From Sinohyriopsis cumingii (taxonomy: Eukaryota > Mollusca > Bivalvia > Unionida > Unionidae), in the NCBI GenBank assembly GCA_028554795.2, contig CM068842.1, positions 56,069,360 through 56,133,359 on the forward strand: DNA of 64,000 nucleotides, written 5' to 3'. Position 1 is the first letter of the stretch. Every line of letters starts with the position of its first letter. Below are positions 35,405-47,195 of the stretch, one piece after another. The position numbers and the translations under genes are program-made. The notes below the pieces were generated by a model. The model was not told the DNA's origin, did not search any database, and worked only from the letters and a program-made list of their open reading frames with translations.

Positions 35405-35590
35405 TTTCATGCAATGATTTTAGGGAGCTGCAGTAGCTCAGCTGGTAGATTGTAAGTTTGATGCCCACCCCAACCAACCCAGGTCAGCTGAATTTGCGTG
35501 ATCTTGGTCCATAATAAAGCCAACAGATAAAATACATCAGGGCATCCCACATGTTCTTCTGCTCTATGACCAGTAGAGATCAGAATATGC
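35405..35590 (+). repeat. tRNA-derived SINE-like element
   Basis: The head 'gctgcagtagctcagctggt' is a good A box and 'aagtttgatgccc' a weak B box. The body is 'aacccaggtcagctgaattt'. The end 'ctctatgaccagtagagatc' resembles the R1 tail. Confidence 0.6.
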
Positions 35591-36372
35591 CTACATATGA
35601 ATGTCCACAAGGTGGAGAACCAGCAAAAGCTACCGTAATCAACCATCTTGCAATGGGTTGAAAAAATCAAAGTCATGTATATGCACAGTCAGAATCTATG
35701 CAGAAGTTGAAAGTCCTGATAAAAGTATCAGAAAATTGAAAAAGAAAATGTTGGTTGTATTTATTATATCATATATTCGATAATATTTTCCCTTCTTTTT
35801 CTTACTTTTTTTCCTCTTCAAATAGCATGTGACGTATGTAAAACTAAATAGCTGTATGCCACTTAGCTTGAAGATCTCCAATGACAGAGGAGGTAAATGA
35901 TAACAATGATAACAAGGTCAATAAAATATGTATGTTTAATTTTTTGGGTCAAAATACAATTAAAAAACCTAATACTACACTACCATTTTCAATGAAAAGA
36001 AGGGAAATAATTTCGGTAAAGCATATGATGTTTGTATGATGCTTTTTATTTCAGAAATGCACAGATAATTTAATTTCATATTTCAAAGGTTATCATAAAC
36101 AACTCTATTTACATCACTGTTTGCTATACCATATCCACAAGGAATATATATGAGAGACTGTTACCATTAAAGAGTTCTAATTTTCCAAAAGTCTTGGTTG
36201 GAGCCTTTAAACAAAGCATGATTTCTGTAAATGTATGAGATAACATCGCTTGGGACATACTGTATTACTGTGGCCCATCAATAACAAGACAATGTCAGAT
36301 TGACCCAATGATGGTGGACACCTTATTAAAGCTAGATGGGTAATCTGTGTTTGAAAACTTCTGAAGACTGAC
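35591..36372. other. Intronic sequence, nothing recognised
   Basis: AT-rich, no shared repeats or exon-like open frames seen before exon 6. Confidence 0.4.
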
Positions 36373-36465
36373 CTGTCTAGGAGAGCCAGGGTGATCATAC
36401 ACTGGACTATATCAAACAGTTCTACCTCTGTCCTGTAACTTGCTATTTTCCTCTGTAGGTTGGAC
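36373..36465 (-). CDS. Host gene exon 6 (unrecognised protein)
   Basis: This 93-bp exon has acceptor 'taatcatcag' and donor 'GTCAGT'. It starts with one base completing the Lys codon of exon 5 and ends two bases into an Arg codon completed by exon 7. It encodes SNLQRKIASYRTEVELFDIV then QCMITLALLD, likely helical. The flanking intron is far more AT-rich. Confidence 0.86.
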
Positions 36466-36929
36466 CTGATGATTACAATTAAAAACCAATACATACAATC
36501 AAAAAGCAATGTCTACTCTTGGATGTAAGTATCAAATTTACACTAATTTCACAAAAATCAATAAAAAAAATAAAGCAAATTCACAACAAATCACACATCA
36601 TATTTGCAAATGCCACACTTTTTTTTGCTAGAAAAAAACAACACATCATGATAATGCATCTATTAAAACCTTCCCAAAATTATTAAGCATACTTTAAGGC
36701 TGCATCCTCTACCAAAATTTTGAACATGTAAATGGTATACAACAAATGAAATTATGTCATTTAATTGAACTAATTCAAACCTCAACCTATCCCCTGATTG
36801 GCACATTTGCCTTATATCTGATTTCTAGTTATCTTTAAATCTTTGACAATCTGCAACAGGTGCCTCATTCAGCTTACAATTGTTAGATTAACTGTATATC
36901 TTTTACCTCTTTTTAGGATTTATCTACTA

Positions 36930-37370
36930 TGACCTACGATGACTAAGAAACTGCAGTCATTTGTAAGCTTGAAACCCTGTTTCTTTGAAATAAAGACCCA
37001 GAAGCAGGAGGTTGTGGGTTCGATCCCCAGCCGAGTCATATCAAAGACTTATTAAAAAGGATACTAACATATGATTCCTTAGGTGCTAAGCATTGAGAGG
37101 TTTGTGATAGGACTGGTCGGCCTGGTGTCAGGATAATGTGACTGGGTGGGACATCATGCTATATGTCTGTGACATGATGCCCCAGTGCTAGACATCACTA
37201 TAAACTGCCTCACTGCAGACATTGTAGTAATATGAATGACAAATTGTTAAAGCTACGTTAAAAATCCTTTTCATACATACACTCTTTGAAATAAAATGTT
37301 ACTCATCAAAGGTTCTGCTAACAGACACTTTTTTAAGAAAGTAAATAATGTAGCTAAACAATGTTTTCTA
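36930..37370 (+). repeat. R6 low-copy repeat interrupted by a SINE
   Basis: The flanks 36,930-36,994 and 37,283-37,370 together match an uninterrupted copy at about 56,625-56,760. Shared words are 'atgactaagaaactg', 'tttctttgaaataaa/tttctttaaaataaaa' and 'ttactcatcaaaggttctg/ttactcatcacatgttctg'. The interruption is exactly the S1 SINE. Confidence 0.82.
36995..37282 (+). repeat. tRNA-derived SINE, family S1, with 13-bp target duplication
   Basis: It is flanked by perfect TCTTTGAAATAAA repeats at 36,982-36,994 and 37,283-37,295. It keeps the B box (GTGGGTTCGATCCCC) but lacks the A box, so it is 5'-truncated. The body 'actggtcggcctggtgtcag' matches the other two S1 copies. Confidence 0.92.
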
Positions 37371-37735
37371 AGCATTATAAGTAACAGTAAATCAACCTGA
37401 ATTGTGCTATTGTATTATGTGTGATACAACCAGTTATCATCAACCTAAATTTTTAATGGCAATCCCCAATTTGATCTAAAAATCTTCCTCACTTTAACCA
37501 TAACAGTAATAACCATAAAAATTCTTGAAGACAGTCATTTTAAACTGATATGTGGAAACTACACTGAATTAGTATAGCTTGTTCATGCCTCATTGAGTGA
37601 CATGTGAATGTTGTTTACATGGCTATTGATTTTGTAATATTTACTATTAGTGAACTAAACAAAGATATTTTACACAGGGGATAAAATTTCACGGTAATCA
37701 TCACAGTAACTTAAGACAAGTAGTGATGACAAACT
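37371..37735. other. Intronic sequence, nothing recognised
   Basis: No exon or shared repeat seen. The last ~30 bp ('agtagtgatgacaaactatt') match the R1 tail and lead into the 33-bp minisatellite. Confidence 0.4.
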
Positions 37736-37744
37736 ATTGGTAAT

Positions 37745-38404
37745 GGATGGGCATACAGATACTGACCAGCCAGCCAGAGATGGACATACAGATGCTGGCC
37801 AGCCAGCCAGGGATGGGCAAACAGATGCTGGCCAGCCAGCCAGGGATGGGCAAACAGATGCTGGCCAGCCAGCCAGGGATGGGCATACAGATGCTGGCCA
37901 GCCAGCCAGGGATGGGCAAACAGATGCTGGCCAGCCAGCCAGGGATGGGCATACAGATACTGGCCAGCCAGCCAGGGATGGGCATACAGATGCTGGCCAG
38001 CCAGCCAGAGATGGACATACAGATGCTGGCCAGCCAGCCAGGGATGGGCATACAGATACTGGCCAGCCAGCCAGGAATGGGCATACAGATGCTGGCCAGC
38101 CAGCCAGAGATGGACATACAGATGCTGGCCAGCCAGCCAGGGATGGGCATACAGATGCTGGCCAGCCAGCCAGGAATGGGCAAACAGATGCTGGCCAGCC
38201 AGCCAGGGATGGGCATACAGATGCTGGCCAGCCCACCAGGGATGGGCATACAGATACTGGCCAGCCAGCCAGGAATGGGCAAACAGATGCTGGCCAGCCA
38301 GCCAGGGATGGGCATACAGATGCTGGCCAGCCCACCAGGGATGGGCATACAGATACTGGCCAGCCAGCCAGGAATCGGCATATAGATGCTGGCCAGCCCA
38401 CCAG
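37745..38404. repeat. Minisatellite, 33-bp unit, 20 copies
   Basis: The unit is 'gggatgggcatacagatgct' followed by 'ggccagccagcca', with variant positions (gca[t/a]acag, at[g/a]ctgg, agcca/cacca). Because 33 is a multiple of three, at least five long frames (212-253 codons) stay open on both strands. Overlap of all of them on one array shows they are artefacts. Confidence 0.97.
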
Positions 38405-38689
38405 TCAACATATGACAGGCAATTGCATAAGATCATCAGGTCATTCATATTTGTTTGAGTTACCATGCTCACAATAAATCTCAGATAAAAATCCAGAGTC
38501 TACACATTTAACTGTTAAATCAACATGAGACTGCTGAAAATCAACTGATTATAAAAAGCAACAAAATACAAAGTCATCAGAATTCATTTGTATCTGTACA
38601 TGTCACAGTTTTCACAAGCTCAATGAAATACAAAGTCATCAAAACTCATTTGCATATGTACAAGTCATTGTGTTCACATGTTTAGTAAA

Positions 38690-39005
38690 ATACAAGAGGA
38701 CCATGCATGGAACATTATATACCTGCCCGATGTTTAATAGTCCCCTATGAAGAAAATTAAATTTTAGCGCAGAAACCACTTTTGCGTGACCTTGATGTTT
38801 GGATCCCAAAATCAATAGGTTTCTTCTAAAACCCAACTGTAAGCCATGCATGAAGTTTGATCTAGGTATGTGATGCAGAAACCATTTTTCTTCTTTCAGA
38901 CAGTGACCTTGAAATTTGAGCTTTTGACCCCAAAATTAATAGGGTTCTTCCTTACCCCAAGTGCAAGCCATCCACAGAGATGATGAAGAACTCATGCTTT
39001 TGTGA
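38690..39005. repeat. R2 dispersed repeat
   Basis: Carries 'gtgaccttgatgtttggatc', 'ccaaaatcaataggtttctt' and 'aagccatgcatgaagtttga', in two to three diverged units. Confidence 0.65.
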
Positions 39006-39620
39006 GGAAACAACATTGAGAACTGATAGATGGATGGGCAACATTTTCATTCAGGACCAGTTAAAGGTTGAATGAGATTTTCGAGTCAAAAACTCAAGTA
39101 AATACCAACTATTCTTTCAAGCAAAGTAGTAATAAGATTTTTGAGATGGCCACTATGGTTGCCATATTGCAGGTCAGACAGGCATCATTGTATATCAGGC
39201 CCTACTACATCTTGTTATTGTGTTTAAGTGAAAAGCACATGCTGATACCACAATTTCTTCAAAAGAAGTAGTTGTATGAAGATTTTCAACATGACCACTA
39301 AGGCAACTATTTTGCCAGTAACTAAATCAGCATCCTACGACCAATTTGCAAAAAGTTTTTATCTGTGTAAATACCATATTCATATATCCACCTGGAGTAG
39401 TTATAACAAGATTTTCATGATAACTGCTGTGGTGGCCATATTGGGAGGTAAAATCTGCACCATTTTCATTCAGGACCAGCGAGACATCATAGGAAATTAC
39501 TTAGTTAATATGACATTCCATCAAGAAGAAGCAGTAATGAAGACATTTTTCTAGGTGGCTGCCATGGTGATCAATCAGTATCATTTTAATTTCTGATTTT
39601 TGACCATCTTTATGTCATAA
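39006..39620 (+). repeat. R1 dispersed repeat, core units
   Basis: Carries 'tttttgagatggccactatg', 'attttcaacatgaccactaa' and 'attttcattcaggaccagcg'. It is interrupted at 39,62x by an S2 SINE and resumes after it to about 40,090. Confidence 0.65.
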
Positions 39621-39621
39621 G

Positions 39622-39862
39622 TTGCTGTTGTTTTGGAGTTTAATGCCATTTCTATCCATGATGGCCAGCATAATTGGTGGAAGAAGAACCTGGAGAAACC
39701 CCTGTAAGAACCACCAGCTCACAGGAAGTTTCTGGCAAGCTTTCTTACATACTCACAATGGATAAGCCTGAGAGCTGAACCCATGTGGACAAAGGTGAGA
39801 TGGCAGTGACAGGTAAAGGTGAGCATTTTTGACCACTCAGCTACCAGGGGCCCCTACATGTC
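39622..39862 (-). repeat. tRNA-derived SINE, family S2, old copy
   Basis: Inverted copy beginning 'gttgctgttgttttggagtt' and containing 'ggtggaagaagaacctggag' and 'gtgagatggcagtgacaggt'. It ends 'ctcagctaccaggggcccct'. It is clearly more diverged than the 48.4, 55.9 and 60.0 kb copies. Confidence 0.82.
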
Positions 39863-39960
39863 ATAAGTAAAACTCCACATAAATATGACCATTTTTGACC
39901 ACTCAGCTACCAGGGGCCCCTACATGTCATAAATAAAACTCCACATAAATATGACCATCC
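39822..39960. repeat. ~70-bp tandem duplication across a SINE/R1 junction
   Basis: Two copies of a ~70-bp segment start 'tttttgaccactcagctacc' and contain 'cataagtaaaactccacata'. They differ at very few positions, so the duplication is later than the SINE insertion. Confidence 0.9.
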
Positions 39961-40090
39961 ATGCAGCAAGAGTTTTAAAGTGGCCACTTCCATAGCTATG
40001 TTGGATGTCCAATCAGCAGCATTTTCAATTTACAAGTTATAAATAGTCTTTTTGTATAAGCCCGATGTCTTCATGGCTATTTATTAGATA

Positions 40091-41645
40091 TATCATAATA
40101 ACATACTGAAATATATCAGTGGGAGAAAGAAGCTATTGCCACAGTGGTGATACCATTTCTGTGGCCATTGGAAATATCACTTCTGGAAATACTTTTTTTC
40201 CATTTAGGAAAGCTATCTGCCCACGTGTATGTTATTCAGATTTTTATTTCTGTAACTAGACCTATTTATTGCTTTTCATCTTCTTTTCCTTCTCTCTTAC
40301 CCTCCCAGCCTATCTATCCCCATACAAATGAACAAATCTTAAAACTTAAAATCTGTTTGACACTATGTAATCAATGAGAAGACACTACCAAACATGCCTA
40401 AAAATGAACCCAAAACAAGAAAAAGCTGGCTTCAAGTATTGTCTTTTCATAATTAATTTCCACATAAATTATGCAAATTGTCAATTACTACCTGTAAATT
40501 TACATGACCTGTTGCTATTTGATATTCTGTTTCACTCACTAATTTTCATCTACCAACTCCATGAAAATGGTACATATTTTGTTAAGAAACACTCTTGATT
40601 AAATACAGTAATAAAATTGGTTAAGAAGCAATTTTAACACCTATCACAATCAGAACCATGTCTGAAAATGAAGGAAAAATCAGGCATTTATGAGAATTGA
40701 TTGCACCAGAAATTAAGGTTCAATTGAAATTTGGGTAGAGCATCTGTTAGTGAAACAGACTGCAAGGTTGCCAGCATACAAAATTCAGGTTTAAATGCAG
40801 AATTAAACAAAAATAGAAACCAAATCCTAAGGGCTGTTTCATTTAAACATGCACGGTACCCAGGGAAGGCACTGTTTTTTTACAAAAATATATGCCAGGA
40901 TACCTGATTATCCAGAGTTCATATAGAAATGATACAAAATTCTAAATTGCATCTATGAGTGACTACTCCACATAAAAAGCGCCATCCCTGGATCCCATGT
41001 ATATTTTGCAAGTAAGCTCACAATCTTCTGAAATATGTTGGGCCATTCTGTCATGTAACTATAGTATTCTACCACCAACCCTAGCAATGTTTTACTGTAT
41101 CAATCCATGCAACAGATGTGTTAATGAAAATAAGTCTGTTCATTTGTCATGAAAACAGTCATTCATTTGACAAAATACAAAATACAAAATAGTATTTACA
41201 CAATTTGAAGCATTATATGTACCATCTAAATTTGTAAAAAGTCAGTGTCCTAGAATTAGTGTAAAATTTCAGAAATTCTTGTTATCAACATAGTAATGCA
41301 GCCATTTATTGCACTGACTCAGAATAGAGAAACAAACCATACAAATCTAAGATTTTTGCCTTAAATAATATATAATGAAAAGAAAATCTAGATATCCTGA
41401 TATGTGGATATATTCCACTTGTAAGATGGAAACAGTAGTGATTTTCAGTATGAACTGTAGATGTTTCTAAAATGAAAATAGTGCCGATCTGACATCCAAC
41501 AAAAAGTTGGCTTCCTGTATTAACATTTCATCATTAATTTTTAAAATGAATCATGGAAATTATGCTTCCTCACTTGTAACAATATGTTCTCACTTCAGCA
41601 ATGAAATATTTTCTTATCTCTACTCAAAAAATAAAGATATTCTCT
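40091..41645. other. Intronic sequence, nothing recognised
   Basis: AT-rich, with small open frames lacking splice context or family motifs. Confidence 0.4.
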
Positions 41646-41649
41646 ATTT

Positions 41650-41815
41650 ATTCAGGACAAAGATGCTGGACTTATGACCAGTAGGATAAGAGTTCAACTC
41701 CACCATTGAATTACCCCAGATCAGCCATTGTGGTGCATTCTTGGGCAAGCCACTTTACTTGCCTTGGCACAATATAACCATGAAAGTGCTGCTGTGTCAC
41801 AACATAACTATAAAA
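41650..41815 (+). repeat. tRNA-derived SINE-like element
   Basis: It has 'gagttcaactccacca' (B-box-like) and 'gcattcttgggcaagccact' followed by 'ttacttgcc', a motif shared with other SINE bodies. The A box is weak. Confidence 0.6.
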
Positions 41816-41840
41816 AATAACATTCAGGAGGCATAGCAAT

Positions 41841-42455
41841 AAGATTTCCATGATGGTGGCCAAGTTAGATGGAAGCAATAGCAATAGCAAGATGTTCATG
41901 ATGGTGGCCAAGTTAGATGGAAGGAATAGCAATAGCAAGATTTTCATGATGGTGGCCAAGTTAGATGGAAGGAATAGGAATAGCAAGATTTTCATGATGG
42001 TGGCCAAGTTAGATGGAAGGAATAGCAATAGCAAGATGTTAATGATGGTGGACAAGTTAGATGGAAGGAATAGCAATAGCAAGATGTTCATTATGGTGGA
42101 CATGTTAGATGGAAGGAATAGCAAAAGCAAGATGTTCATGATTGTGGCCAAGTTAGATGGAAGGAATAGCAATAGCAAGATGTTCATGATGGTGGACAAG
42201 TTAGATGGAAGGAATAGCAATAGCAAGATGTTAATGATGGTGGACAAGTTAGATGGAAGGAATAGCAATAGCAAGATGTTCATTATGGTGGACATGTTAG
42301 ATGGAAGGAATAGCAAAAGCAAGATGTTCATGATTGTGGCAAGTTAGATGGAAGGAATAGCAATAGCAAGATGTTCATGATGGTGGCCAAGTTAGATGGA
42401 AGCAATAGCAATAGCAAGATGTTCATGACTGTGGCCAAGTTAGATGGAAGGTGTA
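41841..42455. repeat. Minisatellite, 48-bp unit, about 13 copies
   Basis: The unit is 'atggtggccaagttagatgg' followed by 'aaggaatagcaatagcaaga' and 'tgttcatg'. It is flanked by R1 sequence and its words ('caagatttt', 'tggtggcca', 'ttagatg') look like an amplified R1 core. Frames of 206 and 165 codons on the two strands are artefacts. Confidence 0.95.
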
Positions 42456-42464
42456 GCAATAAGA

Positions 42465-42740
42465 AGATTTGAAGATGTCCAACATGGATTGTCATACCAA
42501 ATGTCAAAGGGGCATGGGGACTGTCATACCAAATGTCAAAGGGGCATGTCCAACATGGACTGTCATATCAAATGTCAAAGGGGCATGTCCAATATGGACT
42601 GTCATACCAAATGTCAAAGGGGCACCATTTTCATGTAAGGCCTGACTAGACCATATCATGAAACTGTGTGAAAGGTTTCATAACTTTCTTTGGAGTAATT
42701 TAGAAGAAGTAGTGATAACAAACATCTGCTAACAGATGCT
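42465..42740 (+). repeat. 39-bp minisatellite and R1 tail
   Basis: Three to four copies of 'atgtccaacatggactgtca' plus 'taccaaatgtcaaaggggc' occupy 42,465-42,625. The R1 tail words 'ttttcatgtaaggcctgact' and 'ggagtaatttagaagaagta' follow. Confidence 0.88.
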
Positions 42741-43718
42741 GAATGAAGGATGCAGGATCATAACATTTGCTATTCTGACCTTATACAGATATTAATATGG
42801 TGAGAAAAGCAAGATCCCAATTTTAGATTCAACACAATATAGAGTATAGGAAAGAAACAAAAACTGGTAAAGCAAGTTTGATGCTGAATACTAAATGACC
42901 ATAAAAGTAAAGGACTACTGTAATAATTATCACATAAAAAAGGACTTAATGTTAGTCTGTGCAGAAAACCCCTTCTCATAATTTTCAGTTTGGTGAGGTA
43001 TAAGCACAGTAAGCATTTCTACCTTGCATTCAACTTTGACATCTTATATTTGTACTCACATTTTTTTCTTATTCTTTGGTGGGGTTAATAACATGCAGCC
43101 TGATTTCTAGCTGATGTAAATCCATTGAAACTTCAATGGTTTTCATTCAATCAGATGTTTCTGGACATGTGTTTGATGTCTTCAAAGTCTTCAAGTTAAC
43201 AATTACAGGATCAGTATATGGATCCAGGTGACAAATTCTGGCAGAGGGAACTTAAAAGCAATCCCTTATCACCTTAATACTAGCCATTGTCTTGAGCACA
43301 CACGAATAACCTTGAGCACACCAGAAGCACTTCTGGGCATGCACAGTTAGGCAGTATGAAAGATGTATGGAAAAGGCTGCTAGACACATAAAAAAGCATT
43401 TTGGTGCTTAAGACTAAAGCAGGCTACTTTACAGAGAGCACTCAGTCAGGCTTCATAAATTATTTGTGCTTCAAAAATTATTATGTCTGGTAGTTCATGT
43501 TTCATTGCATGAGTTCTTGTGTGTAGCTAATTTCAAGTCATGTGACAGACAGTACTTTCTGCATGATTAGTGTGCTCATGCAGTCTGGCAGCATCAATGA
43601 ATGAGTGATGGACATAAGTGGATGGGACAGATGGAAGTGGATGGAACAGATGTATGATTAACACCATATGCAATCCCCATCTTCACAGATATGACATAGG
43701 TATAGAATGCAAGCTCAC
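42741..43718. other. Intronic sequence, nothing recognised
   Basis: No exon-like or repeat features supported up to the donor of exon 5. Confidence 0.4.
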
Positions 43719-43971
43719 TTTATTGGTGAAGTAATCTGCCATGCATAGGGTTCACTGTGTTCATCATCCCCAAATCGGAAGCCATCTATGCGGACTTTAC
43801 GAGGCTTGATTTTTTCCAGATGACTATGAACATGTCTTTGAAGACTGCTAAGTTCCTCCTCCTGCAGATCTGTCAGTGGCTGATTCCTACTCCTATTACC
43901 CTGAGTACGACTCAGTCCTGTTGCCAAGCGACTAGGAATTGCAGATCTCTTACTGGCTGCTGTTCCTGGAA
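43719..43971 (-). CDS. Host gene exon 5 (unrecognised protein)
   Basis: The longest exon, 253 bp, has acceptor 'atcttacag' and consensus donor 'GTGAGC'. Two bases complete the Val codon opened by exon 4, 83 codons follow, and it ends two bases into a Lys codon completed by exon 6. The first part is basic and Ser/Thr/Arg-rich (KRSAIPSRLATGLSRTQGNR), probably a flexible linker. A charged, likely helical stretch (LQEEELSSLQRHVHSHLEKI) follows, then KPRKVRIDGFRFGDDEHSEP and YAWQ. Reading on past the donor meets TGA at once, so splicing is required. Confidence 0.88.
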
Positions 43972-44204
43972 CTGTAAGATATAGATGTTATGTATGATAT
44001 CAATATGTCCAAAGGTACGATAATGTACCTGTAGACAATGTTCCATATTCTCAAGCCCGAAGTCAGATATGACAATTTGATTTGATTCAAAATACAGGAA
44101 TGTGTAAACATAGCCATATTTGATGGTATTATCAGCATCATTGATAAAAATATTAATGGTCTTCATGTCATGCCATTTTATCTGAAGATTTGTCAAATTA
44201 TTTT

Positions 44205-44730
44205 GAACAGATGGGTTAACCTAGTGATTTTAACAATATTTGATGGCAGGATGGCATCATCTGTATAAATTTGAAAGGACTTCATACCAACATGCCATTT
44301 GTTATATATGATCAAATTCTGTTCTGCAGTTTCGTAGAAAGTTATTTAAATGTTTTTCTAGTTAGTAACAGTGGCCATTTTGGAAGGCAGATCTGCAACT
44401 GTAATACAAAACTAAAACTCATAGGATGCTTTCATTCAAAATCAGTCAAATTGTGTTGAACAGCTTTCCAGAAGATGTTTTGAGTTTATTTATTTTTAGT
44501 TGATATCTTTTGTACAAGTCTGAAAGATCTTCATGCCAGAATGGCTTCTTTAGGTTTCATTAAATTTTATTCCAAAGTTTTGGAGAAGAAATTGTTTAAC
44601 GACTGTTTCTATGTTTAGTGATGATGGCTATAACTGATGGTGAATTGGTGTCATCTGTATACATTGGAATGGCCTTCATGCCAGAAGAATCCTTTCTGTA
44701 AAGTTTGTTGAAATTCCATTCAGCTAAAAT
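44205..44730. repeat. R4 dispersed repeat
   Basis: Three to four degenerate ~150-bp units share 'atggcatcatctgtataaat', 'ttcataccaacatgccattt' and 'gttagtaacagtggccattt' with 34.3-34.7 kb. Confidence 0.6.
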
Positions 44731-46220
44731 TTTCATTTCTTTCATTTGACAAATATACCAATATAAAACTGCATGAATTCTAAGTGTATACTGATTATTT
44801 CATAAACAATGATTGCCAAACAGTCGTGTTATTCCCTTTTGAATTTGTATACATCAAATTGTGCCAGCCAACTAGATGATGGACTTCAGATAAAAATATC
44901 TATCAAACTTACCATTGTGCTCATGATAACATAATGCCTACTACCTTTCTAGAGATGGTTCTGGTTAGTGACCAACAAGCAACAGCACGTTTTACCCAGA
45001 ATCATATTCAGCAATAGGCTAATTAAATAAAAAGAAACCACGTGGCATAAAAACACCTAATAAAAAACATCTGTGATTGGCCTTATGTAAGCTAGACATG
45101 TAATTATGACTTTTGCCCATTACATAATCCTCCACTGCCTTGCACAGTTGTTTTATGTAATGCAATGCCAGCCAGATCAATAGAATTAATGTAAGACAAT
45201 TACAACTGACATTAACTGTTTCATTCCAACTGGCACGGTAATTCAATTCCTGTATAAAATAGCCACACATGCTCATGGTTGTCTGTAGGGTAATAACTAA
45301 GGTACAGTATTCTAAAAAGAACTTTTATTTCTTCATTTGAATCAACAGTGTGAACAGGTTCAACAATTATGCATTAACTACAGTTTGACACGCTATGAAG
45401 GAAAGAAAGAAATACAGAATTTTGTATAGCCTTTATAAAAAGGCTGCCTTAAAAATTTCTTCTGAGGATGCATGGATTGCATCAGTTTTTCACCAGTATT
45501 ATAAATGTATTTTTAAAATGGAATGTCTTTGTTTCTAATTGTATATTATAAAATAAACATGAAACACACGCATTCTTTAATTTCAAAACATGCATAGTTT
45601 GTTATAGATTATGCAAAAATATTTCTTTCTGTTGTCCACAGTAAAAAATATATTTACATTTCAATTAAATAAATAAATATTGTGAATAAAAACAGTATTA
45701 CTTTTCTCTTACTTTTAGCTCAAGCTCTCTCACTTCTCCCCTTTATATCTGGAAAGAGAACTCACTTCTAGCTATTTTCTGACCCTGATTTAAATTTTGA
45801 TAGGGTTTTCATTGTGCATCAAATCAGTCATGGCTATATATAGCCAAATAAGTTTATGTATTTCCCAAAAGGCACATCAAACATAGATAAAGGCAATAAA
45901 AGGAATATCCTTAAAATACAAAGTCAAATTCTTGATATTAATTGCACTTTTCTAAAAAATCCATGACCTCCTTAGCAAGAACACCATCACAGGATACATC
46001 TGAGGGTAAAATGCTCCCTCCATTAGTCCCCTCTCATGACACGCAGGTGGATACATTGGGTCTATTTTAGATCCCTGAGTCTGCAGGGAGGGTGGTGAAG
46101 CTGATTCAGGTTTGATATGAAGAAGATTGATGAAGATGGAGTTTCAATATATCAAACTGCAGGGCTTGATACAAGTTCTAATGGTTCATGATGCCAGAAC
46201 TTATTCTTACTTCATTATAT
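44731..46220. other. Intronic sequence, nothing recognised
   Basis: AT-rich, no supported feature. Confidence 0.4.
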
Positions 46221-46224
46221 TCGA

Positions 46225-47195
46225 CAAATAAGAGTACATTAACTGCTAGGATGACATGGGACAAATGGGAGTATATGAACCTCCAGGATGGCATGGACAA
46301 CTGGGAGCACATTAACCTCCAGGATGGCATGGGACAACTAAGAATAAATTAACCTCCACGATGGCATGGAACAAATGGGAGCACATTTATCTCCAGGATG
46401 GCATGGGACAACTGAGAGTATATTACTCTCCACGATGGCATGGGACAACTGGGAGTGCATTTATCTCCAGGATGGCATGGACAACTGGGAGCACATTTAT
46501 CTCCAGGATGGCATGGGACAACTCGAAGCACGTTAATCTCATGGATGGCATGGGACAACTGGGAGCACATTAATCTCCACGATGGCATAGGACAACTGGG
46601 AGCATATTAATCTCCAGGATGGCATGGGACAACTGGGAGTATAATAATCTCCAGGATGGCATGGTACAACTGGGAGCACATTAATCTCCAGGATTACTTG
46701 GGACAAATGAGAGTATATTATTCTCCAGGATGGCATGGGACAACTGGGAGCACATTTATCTCCAGGATGGCATGGGACAACTGGGAGCACATTTATCTCC
46801 AGGATGGCATGGGACAACTGGGAGTATATTAATCTCCAGGATGGCATGGGAAAACTGGGAGCACATTTATCTCCAGGAAGGCATGGGACAACTGGAATCA
46901 TATTAATCACCAGGATGCCATGGAACAACTGGAAGCACTTTAATGTCATGGATGGCATTGGACAACTGGGAGTATATTAATCTCCAGGATGGCATGGGAC
47001 AACTGGGAGCACATTTATCTCCAGGATGGCATGGGACAACTGGGAGTATATTAATCTCCAGGATGGCATGGGACAACTGGGAACACATCTATCTCCAGGA
47101 TGGCATGGGACAACTGAGAGTATATTATTCTCCAGGATGGCATGGGACAAATGGGAGCATATTAATCTCCAGGATGGCATGGGACAACTGCCTGC
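46225..47195. repeat. Minisatellite, 37-bp unit, about 26 copies
   Basis: The unit is 'gggacaactgggagcacatt' followed by 'tatctccaggatggcat'. Two subtypes mix, one with 'gagcacatttatc' and one with 'gagtatattaatc'. Scattered copies lack a base ('catggacaact'). Frames on both strands are artefacts. Confidence 0.96.

Noticed and set aside
37670-38477. Five long open frames of 212-253 codons on both strands
   Set aside because: All are read through the same 33-bp tandem array. Unit length divisible by three keeps several frames open with no start context or unique sequence.
41711-42347. Frames of 206 (minus) and 165 (plus) codons
   Set aside because: Artefacts of another 48-bp minisatellite derived from R1. 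The Leu-rich minus frame looks membrane-like only because of the repeat.
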